Assembly (NCBI RefSeq): GCF_012524165.2
Contig: NZ_JABACJ020000029.1
Span: forward strand, 55,639 to 119,638
Length of the DNA stretch: 64,000 nucleotides
From: Faecalicatena faecalis
GTDB taxonomy: Bacteria > Bacillota > Clostridia > Lachnospirales > Lachnospiraceae
Direction of reading: 5' to 3'
The notes beneath the pieces are model-generated. The model worked only from the letters and a program-made list of their open reading frames with translations, had not been told where the DNA came from and searched no databases. Numbering within the stretch: the first letter of the stretch is position 1; each line of letters starts with the position of its first letter. Positions 17,361 through 26,438 of this stretch are shown piece after piece. The position numbers and the translations under genes were made by a program.

Positions 17361-18710
17361 TTAGCTGGCAGCATGTTCTGCTGAAATGTGCTTCCATTTT
17401 CCAGTCCGATATTGAAGATAGGATATCACGTAATTGGCGGCCCAGCCCATCGGTACGGCATACCATACCATAGCGATTCCGAACCTTGGAGCCATCGTGA
17501 CTGCAATACAGACACGAAGTCCTAAGTTTACCAGATTTGCTACGGTGAACATTTTCATATCCCCAGCACCTCTGAGCACCCCGTCTGTGATCATTTTCAA
17601 TCCAATCAAACCGAAGAACCAGCCCATGAATCTCAGATAACTAATTCCTGTGTTTATTGCAAGCTGTGAGCCTTCACTGCCCAGGAACATCATGACAATA
17701 GGCCGATAGAAGAGTTCCAGTGAGAGACAGATCAAAACTGCAAAGGCGGCAACGATTTTATAGGCAGCGTGGTATCCTTTTTGTACTCGTTCAAATTGCT
17801 TTGCACCAATATTTTGTGCCGTGTAAGGGGAAATCGCATTTCCCATGGCAGCCATAGGAACGATACAAAGGCTTTCCACACGCATAGCAGCAGAGAATCC
17901 TGCCAGCATCTCTGATCCGAAGCTGTTGACAACAGACTGCACCAGCATCATTCCGATGGAGACGGTGGACTGCTGGAGAATGGATGGCAGTGCAATCTTT
18001 GTCATTACCTTCAATTCCTTAGTATCAAATAAGGCGGTATGTTCTACTGGATAGGAAGAAAGCTCCTTTAAAAACAGAATAAAAGAGGCAATCGCTGAGA
18101 TTCCCTGTGCAATAAGGGTTGCCCATGCGACCCCGGCCACACCAAGGCCGAGAGAGTATACCATGTAGAGATCCAGCACAATATTGAATATAGAAGAAAA
18201 TATCAACAGGTAAAGCGGAATGCGGGATTTTCCGAGTGCATTGAACATGGCGGATAGCACGTTATACATAAATAAGAACGGCAGCCCGATAAAATAAATA
18301 TCCAGGTATTTTGTAGCCTGTCCCAGTACATTTGCCGGAGTGTTCAGAAGCTGCATGATTTCACTGCCCTTCCACAGACCGAATGCGCCCAGAAGGACAC
18401 TGAGGATCAGAAAGGAAATCAGTGCCGTATAAACGGACCGTTTCATCGCATCATAATCGCGGGAGCCGAATGTACGGCTGGTCACAACGGAAGCACCGAT
18501 ACCGCCTCCAATTGCAATTGAGATAAAAACGTTGGTCAGTGAATAAGAAGCTCCCACCGCAGCAAGCGCATTTTCACCAACAAATTGACCTACAACAACG
18601 GAATCCGCCATCGTATAGAATTGTTGGAATAAGTTCCCGATGATCATAGGAAATGCAAAAACAAGGAGTGCCCTTGCGGGCTTTTGATTGATTAAATACT
18701 CTTTATCCAT
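17361..18710 (-). CDS. MATE family efflux transporter (second copy)
   Basis: The 449-residue protein has about twelve membrane helices in two homologous halves. It carries MATE landmarks such as FYTMADSVVVGQFVGENALAAVG in the first half and QNIGAKQFERVQKGY in the middle. The family exports cationic drugs or metabolites using Na+ or H+. It is transcribed leftward, convergent with lacZ and divergent from the two-component system at 18974. It is different enough from the MATE gene at 5834 that the two are not a recent duplication. Confidence 0.9.
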   Translation of the reverse strand: MDKEYLINQKPARALLVFAFPMIIGNLFQQFYTMADSVVVGQFVGENALAAVGASYSLTNVFISIAIGGGIGASVVTSRTFGSRDYDAMKRSVYTALISFLILSVLLGAFGLWKGSEIMQLLNTPANVLGQATKYLDIYFIGLPFLFMYNVLSAMFNALGKSRIPLYLLIFSSIFNIVLDLYMVYSLGLGVAGVAWATLIAQGISAIASFILFLKELSSYPVEHTALFDTKELKVMTKIALPSILQQSTVSIGMMLVQSVVNSFGSEMLAGFSAAMRVESLCIVPMAAMGNAISPYTAQNIGAKQFERVQKGYHAAYKIVAAFAVLICLSLELFYRPIVMMFLGSEGSQLAINTGISYLRFMGWFFGLIGLKMITDGVLRGAGDMKMFTVANLVNLGLRVCIAVTMAPRFGIAMVWYAVPMGWAANYVISYLQYRTGKWKHISAEHAAS

Positions 18711-18973
18711 TAGAAAAACACCTCTCTGTAGTTCGCAGACATACTATATTGTGTATGATTATGACTCAAAAGATACAGCAGACTGCACCAAATACAAATA
18801 GTATATCATAAATACTAAACTCATGAAATACCTCACTGATTATTTAAACATGTGCTTAATTGTACCATATTTTGTATAAAAGAGCTCGTTTACTTTGAAA
18901 CGGCAATCGGATATACTGGATGAAGAAGGATGAAAATATCTGTCAATATATAAAGGTATCGGAGAATGGATCG

Positions 18974-19645
18974 ATGAAAAAGATATTAATTATCGAGGAT
19001 GATATAGATTTACAAGAAGGGCTGTCCTTCGCACTGGAGACAGACGGTTATGTGACTGAAACGGCGGGGACGCTTAAGGAGGCAGCGCAGAAAATAAATG
19101 CGGTGGAACTGGATGGTATGATTCTGGACTGCAATCTGCCGGATGGAAATGGGTTTGATTTCTGCAGAAGAATCAGGGAGAACAGCTCTATTCCGATTTT
19201 GATGCTGACAGCAAGAGATACGGAATTAGATGAGGTGAAGGCATTGGAGTTGGGAGTCGATGATTTCATGTCCAAGCCGTTTTCTGTGGCAGTCCTCAAG
19301 GCAAGGTTGAAAAGGCTGCTTTCCAGAAACGAGAAAGCTTCAGGCCTGAATTCGAACGGCATCCGGCTGGATAAAAAGGAGTGCAGGGTTTATAAGGCAG
19401 AAGAGGAGATTTTTCTCAGTAAGATAGAATACAGGTTACTTTTGTACTTTATGGAGAACCCTGGTCAGGTATTATCCAAGGAACAGATTCTGGAGCGTAT
19501 CTGGGACAGTGAGGGGCAGTTCGTGGATGACAATACAGTTTCTGTGAATATTAGAAGGCTTCGGCAGAAGGTGGAGGAAAATCCGGCTTCACCATCGTAT
19601 ATCAAGACTGTTTATGGACTCGGGTATATCTGGAAGGAAATATAG
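18974..19645 (+). CDS. OmpR-family response regulator
   Basis: The receiver domain starts KKILIIEDDIDLQEG and has the phospho-acceptor Asp in GMILDCNLPDGNGF and the conserved Lys in DDFMSKPFS. A C-terminal winged helix follows (LSKIEYRLLLYFMENPGQVLSKEQILERIWD, then VDDNTVSVNIRRLRQKV). I chose the ATG at 18974, preceded by GGAGA, over an in-frame ATG at 18920, because it starts the receiver fold directly. It lies 11 bp before its kinase gene and upstream of an ABC exporter, which it probably activates. The pattern matches bacitracin or antimicrobial-peptide response modules of Firmicutes. Confidence 0.92.
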   Translation: MKKILIIEDDIDLQEGLSFALETDGYVTETAGTLKEAAQKINAVELDGMILDCNLPDGNGFDFCRRIRENSSIPILMLTARDTELDEVKALELGVDDFMSKPFSVAVLKARLKRLLSRNEKASGLNSNGIRLDKKECRVYKAEEEIFLSKIEYRLLLYFMENPGQVLSKEQILERIWDSEGQFVDDNTVSVNIRRLRQKVEENPASPSYIKTVYGLGYIWKEI

Positions 19646-19656
19646 GTGAAATAGAG

Positions 19657-20598
19657 ATGGGAAGGATGGAGATACTGGCAGCGGCAGCAGTGATTTTGGC
19701 AGCAGGATGCACTGTGGCGGCATGGATTTTTTACAGGCAGAAGAAAAACATGTATCAGGCATTGAGCCGGATGATGGATGATCTTCTGGAGGATAGAGTA
19801 GTGACCCTGACAGACTTAAAGGAGGGGGAGGTATCTGCACTGGCCGGGAAGGCGAAGCGCCTTTCGGAAAAGCTGCAGTCTGAAATCGGGCAGGCTACGC
19901 AGGAAAAGGAACAAGTGAAGAGTCTGATTTCCAACATGTCTCACCAATTAAAGACACCGCTTACGAACATCATGATGTATGAAGAAATCTTAAGTTCGGA
20001 TGGGGCAGCGGGAACTAAGCTTTCAAAAGAGGATCAGAAAAAGTTCCTGGCAAAAATGCGCGCCCAGTCGGAAAAGGTGGACTGGATCTTAAATTCTCTT
20101 TTCAAGATGGTGAGGCTGGAACAGAACGTGATTGTTTTTGAGGCGGGTCCGAACCTGATACGCAAAACTATCCTGGATGCAGTGAATCTCATCTATGAAA
20201 AGGCACAGAGGAAGCAGATCGAGATTGAGACGGAATATTTCCCGGACTGCAGCCTATTCCATAATCCAAGGTGGACAACAGAAGTGTTTGCGAATCTTTT
20301 GGAAAATGCGGTGAAGTATACACCGGAAGGTGGGAAGATCACCATTGGGATGCAGCGTTTTGAGATGTATACGGAAATTAGAATCCGGGATACCGGAATC
20401 GGAATCGAGCAGAAGGAACAGACAGAGATTTTTAAACGTTTTTATAGAAGCCGTGGTGTGGAAAACCAGGAAGGATCGGGAATCGGGCTGTATCTGTCCA
20501 AGTTGATTCTGGAAAAAGAGAAAGGGTATATGAATGTGGCATCCCGAAAGGGTATGGGAAGCTGCTTTTCTGTGTTCTTACAGAACTCTCAGGAGTGA
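19657..20598 (+). CDS. Sensor histidine kinase of the ABC-exporter module
   Basis: This 313-residue kinase has an N-terminal membrane helix (about residues 4-26) and almost no extracellular part. A coiled-coil stretch is followed by the H-box SNMSHQLKTPLTNIMMYEE and the HATPase with VFANLLENAVKYTPEGG, RDTGIGIEQ and GSGIGLYLSK. Kinases this short at the membrane cannot sense ligand themselves. In BceS-like systems they are switched by the partner ABC permease, and the ABC/FtsX pair directly downstream fits this. It is co-transcribed with the response regulator. Confidence 0.9.
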   Translation: MGRMEILAAAAVILAAGCTVAAWIFYRQKKNMYQALSRMMDDLLEDRVVTLTDLKEGEVSALAGKAKRLSEKLQSEIGQATQEKEQVKSLISNMSHQLKTPLTNIMMYEEILSSDGAAGTKLSKEDQKKFLAKMRAQSEKVDWILNSLFKMVRLEQNVIVFEAGPNLIRKTILDAVNLIYEKAQRKQIEIETEYFPDCSLFHNPRWTTEVFANLLENAVKYTPEGGKITIGMQRFEMYTEIRIRDTGIGIEQKEQTEIFKRFYRSRGVENQEGSGIGLYLSKLILEKEKGYMNVASRKGMGSCFSVFLQNSQE

Positions 20599-20610
20599 TT
20601 CTGACAGTTC

Positions 20611-20664
20611 TGTAAGAATTTCTTTTTTATTTGTAGGAAGATTGTAAGAGGACCTTGTTAAGAT
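20611..20664 (+). promoter_or_regulatory. Candidate response-regulator binding site and ABC promoter
   Basis: Direct repeats TGTAAGA (20611-20617), TGTAGGA (20632-20638) and TGTAAGA (20643-20649) are spaced 21 and 11 bp apart, so they lie on the same face of the helix. A TAAGAT at 20659-20664 is a plausible -10, and the expected -35 position has no consensus and overlaps the repeats. This is the usual arrangement for an OmpR-type activator at an exporter promoter. Confidence 0.55.
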
Positions 20665-20697
20665 AAAGGTGTGAAAAAGAAAAGGAGAGTGTGGATA

Positions 20698-21405
20698 ATG
20701 AAAGTATTAGAAGTAATGAATGTGGATAAAACATACGGCTCCCGTGAAAACAAGGTCCATGCGCTTAAGGATGTCAGTTTTAATGTTGAGCTCGGGGAGT
20801 TTTCAGCAATCGTAGGCGCCAGTGGGAGTGGAAAAAGTACACTGTTGAATCTGATCGGAGGGCTGGATATCCCGACAAAGGGGAAGATTGTCATCCGCGA
20901 CCATGATATCGCAAAGCTGACCCGAAAGGAGCTCACGATTTTCAGACGCAGAAATATCGGCTTCGTTTTCCAGAATTACAGTCTCATGCCTGTATTGAAT
21001 GTGTATGATAATACGGCCCTGCCGGTCACATTTGATCAGGGAAAATATGTGGACCATGCATATATCAAGGAGCTGTTAAAGGAGCTGGGTCTGTGGGAAA
21101 AGAGAAGAAGTTATCCCAGCGAGCTGTCTGGCGGTCAGCAGCAAAGAGTGGCTCTTGCACGGGCACTTGCCAATAAGCCGGCCCTGATTTTAGCCGATGA
21201 GCCCACGGGAAATCTGGATTCCAGGACTACGATCGAGGTGATGGGACTTCTAAAGGCAAGCTGTAAAAAGTATAACCAGACCATTTTGATGGTGACGCAT
21301 AATGAAGCGATTGCGCAGACCTGTGACCGAATCATCAGGATTGAGGACGGCAGGCTGTATGACGGCGAGCGGGAATTTTATGCAAAGGGCGGTGAAGTAC
21401 GATGA
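20698..21405 (+). CDS. ABC transporter ATP-binding subunit (BceA/MacB type)
   Basis: The 235-residue ATPase contains Walker A GASGSGKSTLLN, the Q-loop FVFQNYSLMP, signature LSGGQQQRVALARAL, Walker B LILADEPTGNLD and the H-loop VTHN. It belongs to the MacB/LolD/BceA class that works with FtsX-like permeases. The ATG at 20698 follows AAAGGAGAG; an upstream in-frame ATG at 20671 lies before that ribosome site and is less likely. Its stop overlaps the permease start (ATGA), so the two are translationally coupled. Confidence 0.93.
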   Translation: MKVLEVMNVDKTYGSRENKVHALKDVSFNVELGEFSAIVGASGSGKSTLLNLIGGLDIPTKGKIVIRDHDIAKLTRKELTIFRRRNIGFVFQNYSLMPVLNVYDNTALPVTFDQGKYVDHAYIKELLKELGLWEKRRSYPSELSGGQQQRVALARALANKPALILADEPTGNLDSRTTIEVMGLLKASCKKYNQTILMVTHNEAIAQTCDRIIRIEDGRLYDGEREFYAKGGEVR

Positions 21406-24083
21406 AAAACTGTATTCGTCTGGCATCTGCCTATGTAAGATATTATAAAAAGCAGACTTTGGCCCTTTTAATGGGAGTCGTACTCTCTGCATCAATTCTG
21501 ACCGGAATCGGATCTCTGTTAGACAGCGGAAGGGCAGCGGCACTGGAAAATGCGAAGGTAAAATATGGGGACTGGCACTATGAGCTTAGGTATGACGACT
21601 CCTGGTCATCAGAATTTCAGAATCAGATGAGTGGAAAGGGGTATCGCATTGATAAGGATGGATTTCTGACAATTCGCAAGGTGATAGAAGAACCATATCA
21701 GATAGAATTGGCATATGCAGATCAGAATTACTTGGATATGATGGGAAGAGAATTGACAGAGGGGCATTATCCCGGGCAGAAGAATGAAGTGGCCATGGAT
21801 GCTTATACCCTGAGAAACCTGGAAATCCCTGAAAAATTGGGTAGCAGGGTAGAACTGGACGGGGAGACATTTACCCTGTGTGGGATCGTTTCTGACATGC
21901 CGGAAATGAACCGGATGCAGGTCTTCGTGAATCAGGAATTGGATTACGGTAAAAACGGAACCTACCTGTATGTAAAGTTTGATGAGTCACAAAAGACATA
22001 CAAGCAGGCAGGGGCTTTTATCCGACAGATGGGAATCCGTGATGAGGATTACATATGCAGCAATGCATCTGTAATTAAGTTCTTAGGCGGAGACGCAAAA
22101 GCAAATCCTTTTAAGGTGATCAAAGAGGGAATCACTTTGGAAGGGACGGGACTGCCTTATATCTGGGGCAGCCTGAATAATGACTGGAATCTGACAGATA
22201 AGGCGATCCTTGCGGCATTGGGACTGTTCGGTGCATTTATTATGTACAGCTTATTCCAGGTATCGATTATAAAAAGAATGTCCCAGTACAGCATTATGCA
22301 GACGGTCGGAATGGAAGATAAGGCCACATTTGGAGTACTTTTCGCAGAGCTTTTCATGATCTTTCTGGCGGGGTATCCAATCGGGTGTATGTTGGGAAAT
22401 GGTGCGGCAGCGCTTTTGTACAGAAGAATCGGACAGATTTTTATTCCGCCTGAAAGTTCCAGGGTTCATACAGGGATAGAAAATATGTCCGAACTTCCGA
22501 CACTTCCAACCGTGGATACGTTTCATGTATCGTGGAATGTGATGGGAGGCGGAGCAGCCTTTCTTTTCCTTTTCCTGATTGTGACGACTGTTTTGCTGGT
22601 AAGAAGAATGAAAAAAATAACAGCCAGGGAACTGATGGCGAAAGAAACTGGAAGGAAGAAGAGCAGAAAGATCTACAGTGCAAAGACTGGAAATCTGACG
22701 GGTGTGCTGACGAAAAAATTTATGTTCGCCAGAAAAGGTGCATTTGTAGGAATTTTGTTTTCTTTATCTGCCGGGAGCCTTATTTTTCTTGGCACTACTT
22801 ATATCACACAGACGACCAGAACACATAATGAATTAAGTTTTAAGGCGGATGACGGGCTGGCGTCGGATATTCAGGTATATGAGGAGTCGGATGAATTGAA
22901 GGATACGATTCCTGCTTCGTCTGTCACACAATTAGAAAAAATAGAAGCCCTGGAATCGGTGAGTCCGGTCAGGTATATGTTGGGAGAAATTCCTTTTCCA
23001 GATGGCACGTTTCAGTGGACGGAGTATTACCCTGAAATTGACAGAAGAGGGGACGAGAAGCCGGACCAGGTTCTGATGGAGAAATATAATGGTGTGGCAG
23101 TTCAGACAGGAAAGGATGACTACCTTCTCAAGGTAAATATATATGGATACGATGATGAAATGCTGGAGGCTCTCAATGACTATCTTTTAGAAGGAGAAAT
23201 CCGTCCAGACATGATGCGTAAGGAGAACAGCGTGATTTTTAAAACGTTGATGGACGGCCAGGGAAATTATAATGGATTTGACCTTTCCATCGGGGATCAG
23301 ATTCAGGTGAAAACGCCAGATCATGTAAACATAGACGTACAAGATTCACCGGAAATACTCCGCTTTCAGGCGGCGGAAGACCAGTATGAGGTAAAAAAGT
23401 TCAAGGTCGCAGCGCTGACAAGCCGCCCCATGGGAAAGGTAGATACTTTTATTGGAGATAATGAAAATATACAAGGCCGGGTCGATATCATCATGACAAA
23501 TGAACAGATGAAAGAAAATTTCGGTGTGGATGGTTATCAGACGATTAGTATCAGCTTGAAGGAAGGCGTGGATGCGACTGCGGCATCTAAGGAAATTAAA
23601 AAAGTTGTTTCAGGTATCCCGAAGTGTATTGTGAAAGACTTTACTTCTCAGATTGAAGTACAGAACAGTTATCTGAACAGAAAGATGATATTCTTTTATG
23701 GGGTAGCCTTGATTATTTTTATCATCAGTCTGCTGCACATTATGAACAGCATGCAGTATCTTGTGATGGCTAGAAAGCATGAATTTGGGATTATGCGCGC
23801 AATGGGAATCACAGATGCAGGATTTCGGAAAATGCTTGTGAAAGAGGGGCTGAGATATGGGATTTATTCCAGCCTTGTCATGGTGGCAGCCTATCTGATT
23901 CTGCAAAAGTTTTTATACTATTTTGTCACACATATGTTATTATATTTGCATCCAAATGCTTCCTTATCTCTTCTGCCGATTCTTGCGATGGCCGGAATCA
24001 ATATCCTGATCTGTATTGCGGCGGTCCTGATTTCAGGGCAGTCCGTGCTAAAGCAGCAGATCATAGAGGAGATACAGGAATAG
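21402..24083 (+). CDS. FtsX-like ABC permease, large extracellular loops
   Basis: The 893-residue permease has one N-terminal helix (about residues 17-39), a large extracellular region, three helices (about 270-395), a second helix and extracellular segment from about residue 440, and three C-terminal helices (about 760-885). Each half looks like an FtsX unit. This mechanotransmission-type architecture does not move substrate through the membrane like ordinary exporters. Relatives shield or free cell-wall targets of peptide antibiotics. With the adjacent kinase and regulator it forms a self-contained sensing and resistance unit. The target peptide is not known. Confidence 0.88.
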   Translation: MKNCIRLASAYVRYYKKQTLALLMGVVLSASILTGIGSLLDSGRAAALENAKVKYGDWHYELRYDDSWSSEFQNQMSGKGYRIDKDGFLTIRKVIEEPYQIELAYADQNYLDMMGRELTEGHYPGQKNEVAMDAYTLRNLEIPEKLGSRVELDGETFTLCGIVSDMPEMNRMQVFVNQELDYGKNGTYLYVKFDESQKTYKQAGAFIRQMGIRDEDYICSNASVIKFLGGDAKANPFKVIKEGITLEGTGLPYIWGSLNNDWNLTDKAILAALGLFGAFIMYSLFQVSIIKRMSQYSIMQTVGMEDKATFGVLFAELFMIFLAGYPIGCMLGNGAAALLYRRIGQIFIPPESSRVHTGIENMSELPTLPTVDTFHVSWNVMGGGAAFLFLFLIVTTVLLVRRMKKITARELMAKETGRKKSRKIYSAKTGNLTGVLTKKFMFARKGAFVGILFSLSAGSLIFLGTTYITQTTRTHNELSFKADDGLASDIQVYEESDELKDTIPASSVTQLEKIEALESVSPVRYMLGEIPFPDGTFQWTEYYPEIDRRGDEKPDQVLMEKYNGVAVQTGKDDYLLKVNIYGYDDEMLEALNDYLLEGEIRPDMMRKENSVIFKTLMDGQGNYNGFDLSIGDQIQVKTPDHVNIDVQDSPEILRFQAAEDQYEVKKFKVAALTSRPMGKVDTFIGDNENIQGRVDIIMTNEQMKENFGVDGYQTISISLKEGVDATAASKEIKKVVSGIPKCIVKDFTSQIEVQNSYLNRKMIFFYGVALIIFIISLLHIMNSMQYLVMARKHEFGIMRAMGITDAGFRKMLVKEGLRYGIYSSLVMVAAYLILQKFLYYFVTHMLLYLHPNASLSLLPILAMAGINILICIAAVLISGQSVLKQQIIEEIQE

Positions 24084-24102
24084 AAAGAAAGGCGGTCCTA
24101 TC

Positions 24103-24954
24103 ATGGAAGGTGGAGAAGTTCGTCATGAAATTGTATTCAGTAACGCAGATATAGATGTACGATTTTACTTATCTGCGGATGATGGACGTTATGTCCCGCC
24201 ACACTGGCACGACCATATCGAGATGATCTACATGTTGGAAGGAGAAATCCAGATCCAGTGTGAGACCAGGGAAGTCCAGGTAAAGGCGGAGGAGCTGATT
24301 GTTCTGAATTCCAAAGAAATCCATTCTATCTGGAGCACGAAGAATCAAGCTCTTGTGCTGCAGGTATCTGACAATATTTTAGAAAAATATGTGCCGGATT
24401 ATGAACTTCTCCAATTCCAGGTGGAACCAAGACCCATGCGTCCAGCTGAGGTCACCCGCCTGGAGAGCCTGAAAAAAATCTGTCATGATATGTATGTTAT
24501 TTATGAGATACGCCCGGAAGGATATCTGCTTAAGTTCAATAGCCTTTTGTATGATTTGCTTTTTACACTGGTACACTCCTATTCTGTCAGACTGGTAGAA
24601 AAGGAGGTCAGCCGTAACCAGAAAAACCGTGAGAAAATGAAAAAAATCCTGACTTATCTGGACAAACACCATGAGGAACAGCTAACTGTACAGTCAGTAG
24701 CAGATTATTTTAACTATAATCCTGATTATCTTTCCAGGCTTATGAAGAAGCAGATTGGGATGACAGTCAGCGAATATCTGTATGAGATACGTATCAATTA
24801 TATTTATTATGATCTGATTAATACGGATGATTTTATCAACGAGATTTTCGAGCGGCATGGCTGTACGAACTATAGGGTAACAATGCGTTGGTTCAAGAAG
24901 AGATACGGTTGTACACCGAAGGAGCAACGTGCTCTGGAACACAAAAAAGAATAA
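24103..24954 (+). CDS. AraC-family regulator of the adjacent xyloside module
   Basis: The protein has an N-terminal cupin with the HWHDHIEMIYMLEG motif, which contains the metal- or sugar-site histidines, and a C-terminal AraC helix-turn-helix pair (TVQSVADYFNYNPDYLSRLMKKQI). The second HTH is less typical (INEIFERHGCTNYRVTMRWFKK). It begins 19 bp after the FtsX permease gene, so it may partly share that operon's transcript, but its logical targets are the GPH symporter and GH31 genes that follow. The inducer is probably a xyloside or related sugar, by analogy. Confidence 0.87.
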   Translation: MEGGEVRHEIVFSNADIDVRFYLSADDGRYVPPHWHDHIEMIYMLEGEIQIQCETREVQVKAEELIVLNSKEIHSIWSTKNQALVLQVSDNILEKYVPDYELLQFQVEPRPMRPAEVTRLESLKKICHDMYVIYEIRPEGYLLKFNSLLYDLLFTLVHSYSVRLVEKEVSRNQKNREKMKKILTYLDKHHEEQLTVQSVADYFNYNPDYLSRLMKKQIGMTVSEYLYEIRINYIYYDLINTDDFINEIFERHGCTNYRVTMRWFKKRYGCTPKEQRALEHKKE

Positions 24955-25044
24955 AATGTCGGAAAAGTACAATTTTTGAGTCGTTTTTGCTCCTAATCCA
25001 TGAGAAAAACCTATGATATACTATAGCCAATTCAGGAAGGGAGA

Positions 25045-26412
25045 ATGAAAAAAATGGAAACGACAAAAATAGGTATAAAAGAGCGGTTTGCGTATGGACT
25101 GGGAGATTTGGGATGCAATATTATCTATTCGGCCATGTCAGCTTTTGTGCTTTTCTATTATACGGATTACGTAAAAGTCAGTGCATTGACCATCGGAACG
25201 ATCATGTTGATTTCACGTCTTTTTGACGGTGTCACAGACCTGATCATGGGACTGATCGTAGACCGTACCAAGTCCAGGTTCGGCAAATGCCGTCCATGGA
25301 TCATTCGGATGGCAATCCCGTTTGCTATTGCGGGAATCCTCCTATTCTCAGTACCGTCAGGACTGGGGGAAACATCAAAAATTATCTATATCTTTATTAC
25401 ATATAATCTGGTTTCATCTGTTGTATATACGGCAATCAACGTACCGTATGCAACACTGAATGCTCTGATCACGCAGGATCAGTATGAGAGGTCTGTCTTA
25501 AGTATATTCAGAATGACACTTGCGACAACCGGAACTCTGCTGATTACGAATCTGACCCTGCCGCTGGTGGAATTCTTTGGCGATAATTTGTCTGCTTGGA
25601 CGAAAACGTTTGCCGTATTCGGGATATTTGCAGTGATCATCTTTGCGGTTACCTTTGCAGGAACAAAGGAACGTGTCAAACCATCCAAGAATACAAAGCA
25701 GGAGAAGCTGCCGTTCTGGAAAGGAATCGGCATTCTATTCAAAAATAAATATTGGATTATGATTACATTGACGTTGGTATTTATCTTTATCCAGTACTCT
25801 CTCAACGGAGGCGCAGCTGTCTATTATGCTAAAGTGGTTCTGCATGACGCGAAAATGGTAGGGCCAATGAATTTGGTAGCAAGTGTGGTTCAGATTGTGG
25901 CAATGTTTACGATGGCCTTTTTTGTAAAACGCATCGGAAAGAGAAACATGATGATTGTGGGAGCTGTGATCTATGGTCTGGGATTCGGTATGTTTGCATT
26001 CGTAGGTCTAAGCTATGCAGGAGTCATGTTTGCATCTGCTCTGAAAGGAATTGGGAACGCCTGTATTTCTTCCTGTATGTTTGCTATCGTATCGGACACG
26101 ATAGAATATGGGGAATGGAAGACTGGTTACCGCACAGAAGGTCTGGTCAACAGCGCTTCTAGTTTTGGATTTAAGGTAGGAAATGGACTTGGCTCGGCAA
26201 TGCTTGGTTGGATTCTTGCCCTGGGAAATTATGCAGAAAACTCAGTAGCTCAGAGCGCGTCTTCTGTTATGGCAATCAAAGCATTGTTCATTTATATTCC
26301 GGCAGGAATTGCGGTAATTCAGATAATTATCATGCTTTTCTATCATTTGGATCAAGAATATGATGCAATTGTTGAAGACTTGAGAAATGGGAAGACAGAG
26401 GTTCGGGCATAA
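25045..26412 (+). CDS. GPH-family sugar:cation symporter (MelB/YicJ type)
   Basis: The 455-residue protein has twelve hydrophobic helices and family signatures such as RFAYGLGDLGCNIIYS in TM1 and the cytoplasmic loop GLIVDRTKSRFGKCRPW. GPH carriers import oligosaccharides or glycosides together with Na+ or H+. It lies 27 bp before the GH31 alpha-xylosidase, mirroring the yicJ-yicI pair of E. coli, so isoprimeverose or another alpha-xyloside is the likely cargo. An in-frame ATG at 25054 is an alternative start with better distance to GGAAGG. Confidence 0.9.
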   Translation: MKKMETTKIGIKERFAYGLGDLGCNIIYSAMSAFVLFYYTDYVKVSALTIGTIMLISRLFDGVTDLIMGLIVDRTKSRFGKCRPWIIRMAIPFAIAGILLFSVPSGLGETSKIIYIFITYNLVSSVVYTAINVPYATLNALITQDQYERSVLSIFRMTLATTGTLLITNLTLPLVEFFGDNLSAWTKTFAVFGIFAVIIFAVTFAGTKERVKPSKNTKQEKLPFWKGIGILFKNKYWIMITLTLVFIFIQYSLNGGAAVYYAKVVLHDAKMVGPMNLVASVVQIVAMFTMAFFVKRIGKRNMMIVGAVIYGLGFGMFAFVGLSYAGVMFASALKGIGNACISSCMFAIVSDTIEYGEWKTGYRTEGLVNSASSFGFKVGNGLGSAMLGWILALGNYAENSVAQSASSVMAIKALFIYIPAGIAVIQIIIMLFYHLDQEYDAIVEDLRNGKTEVRA

Positions 26413-26438
26413 ATAAAATCAGGTGAAGGAGTTAAATT

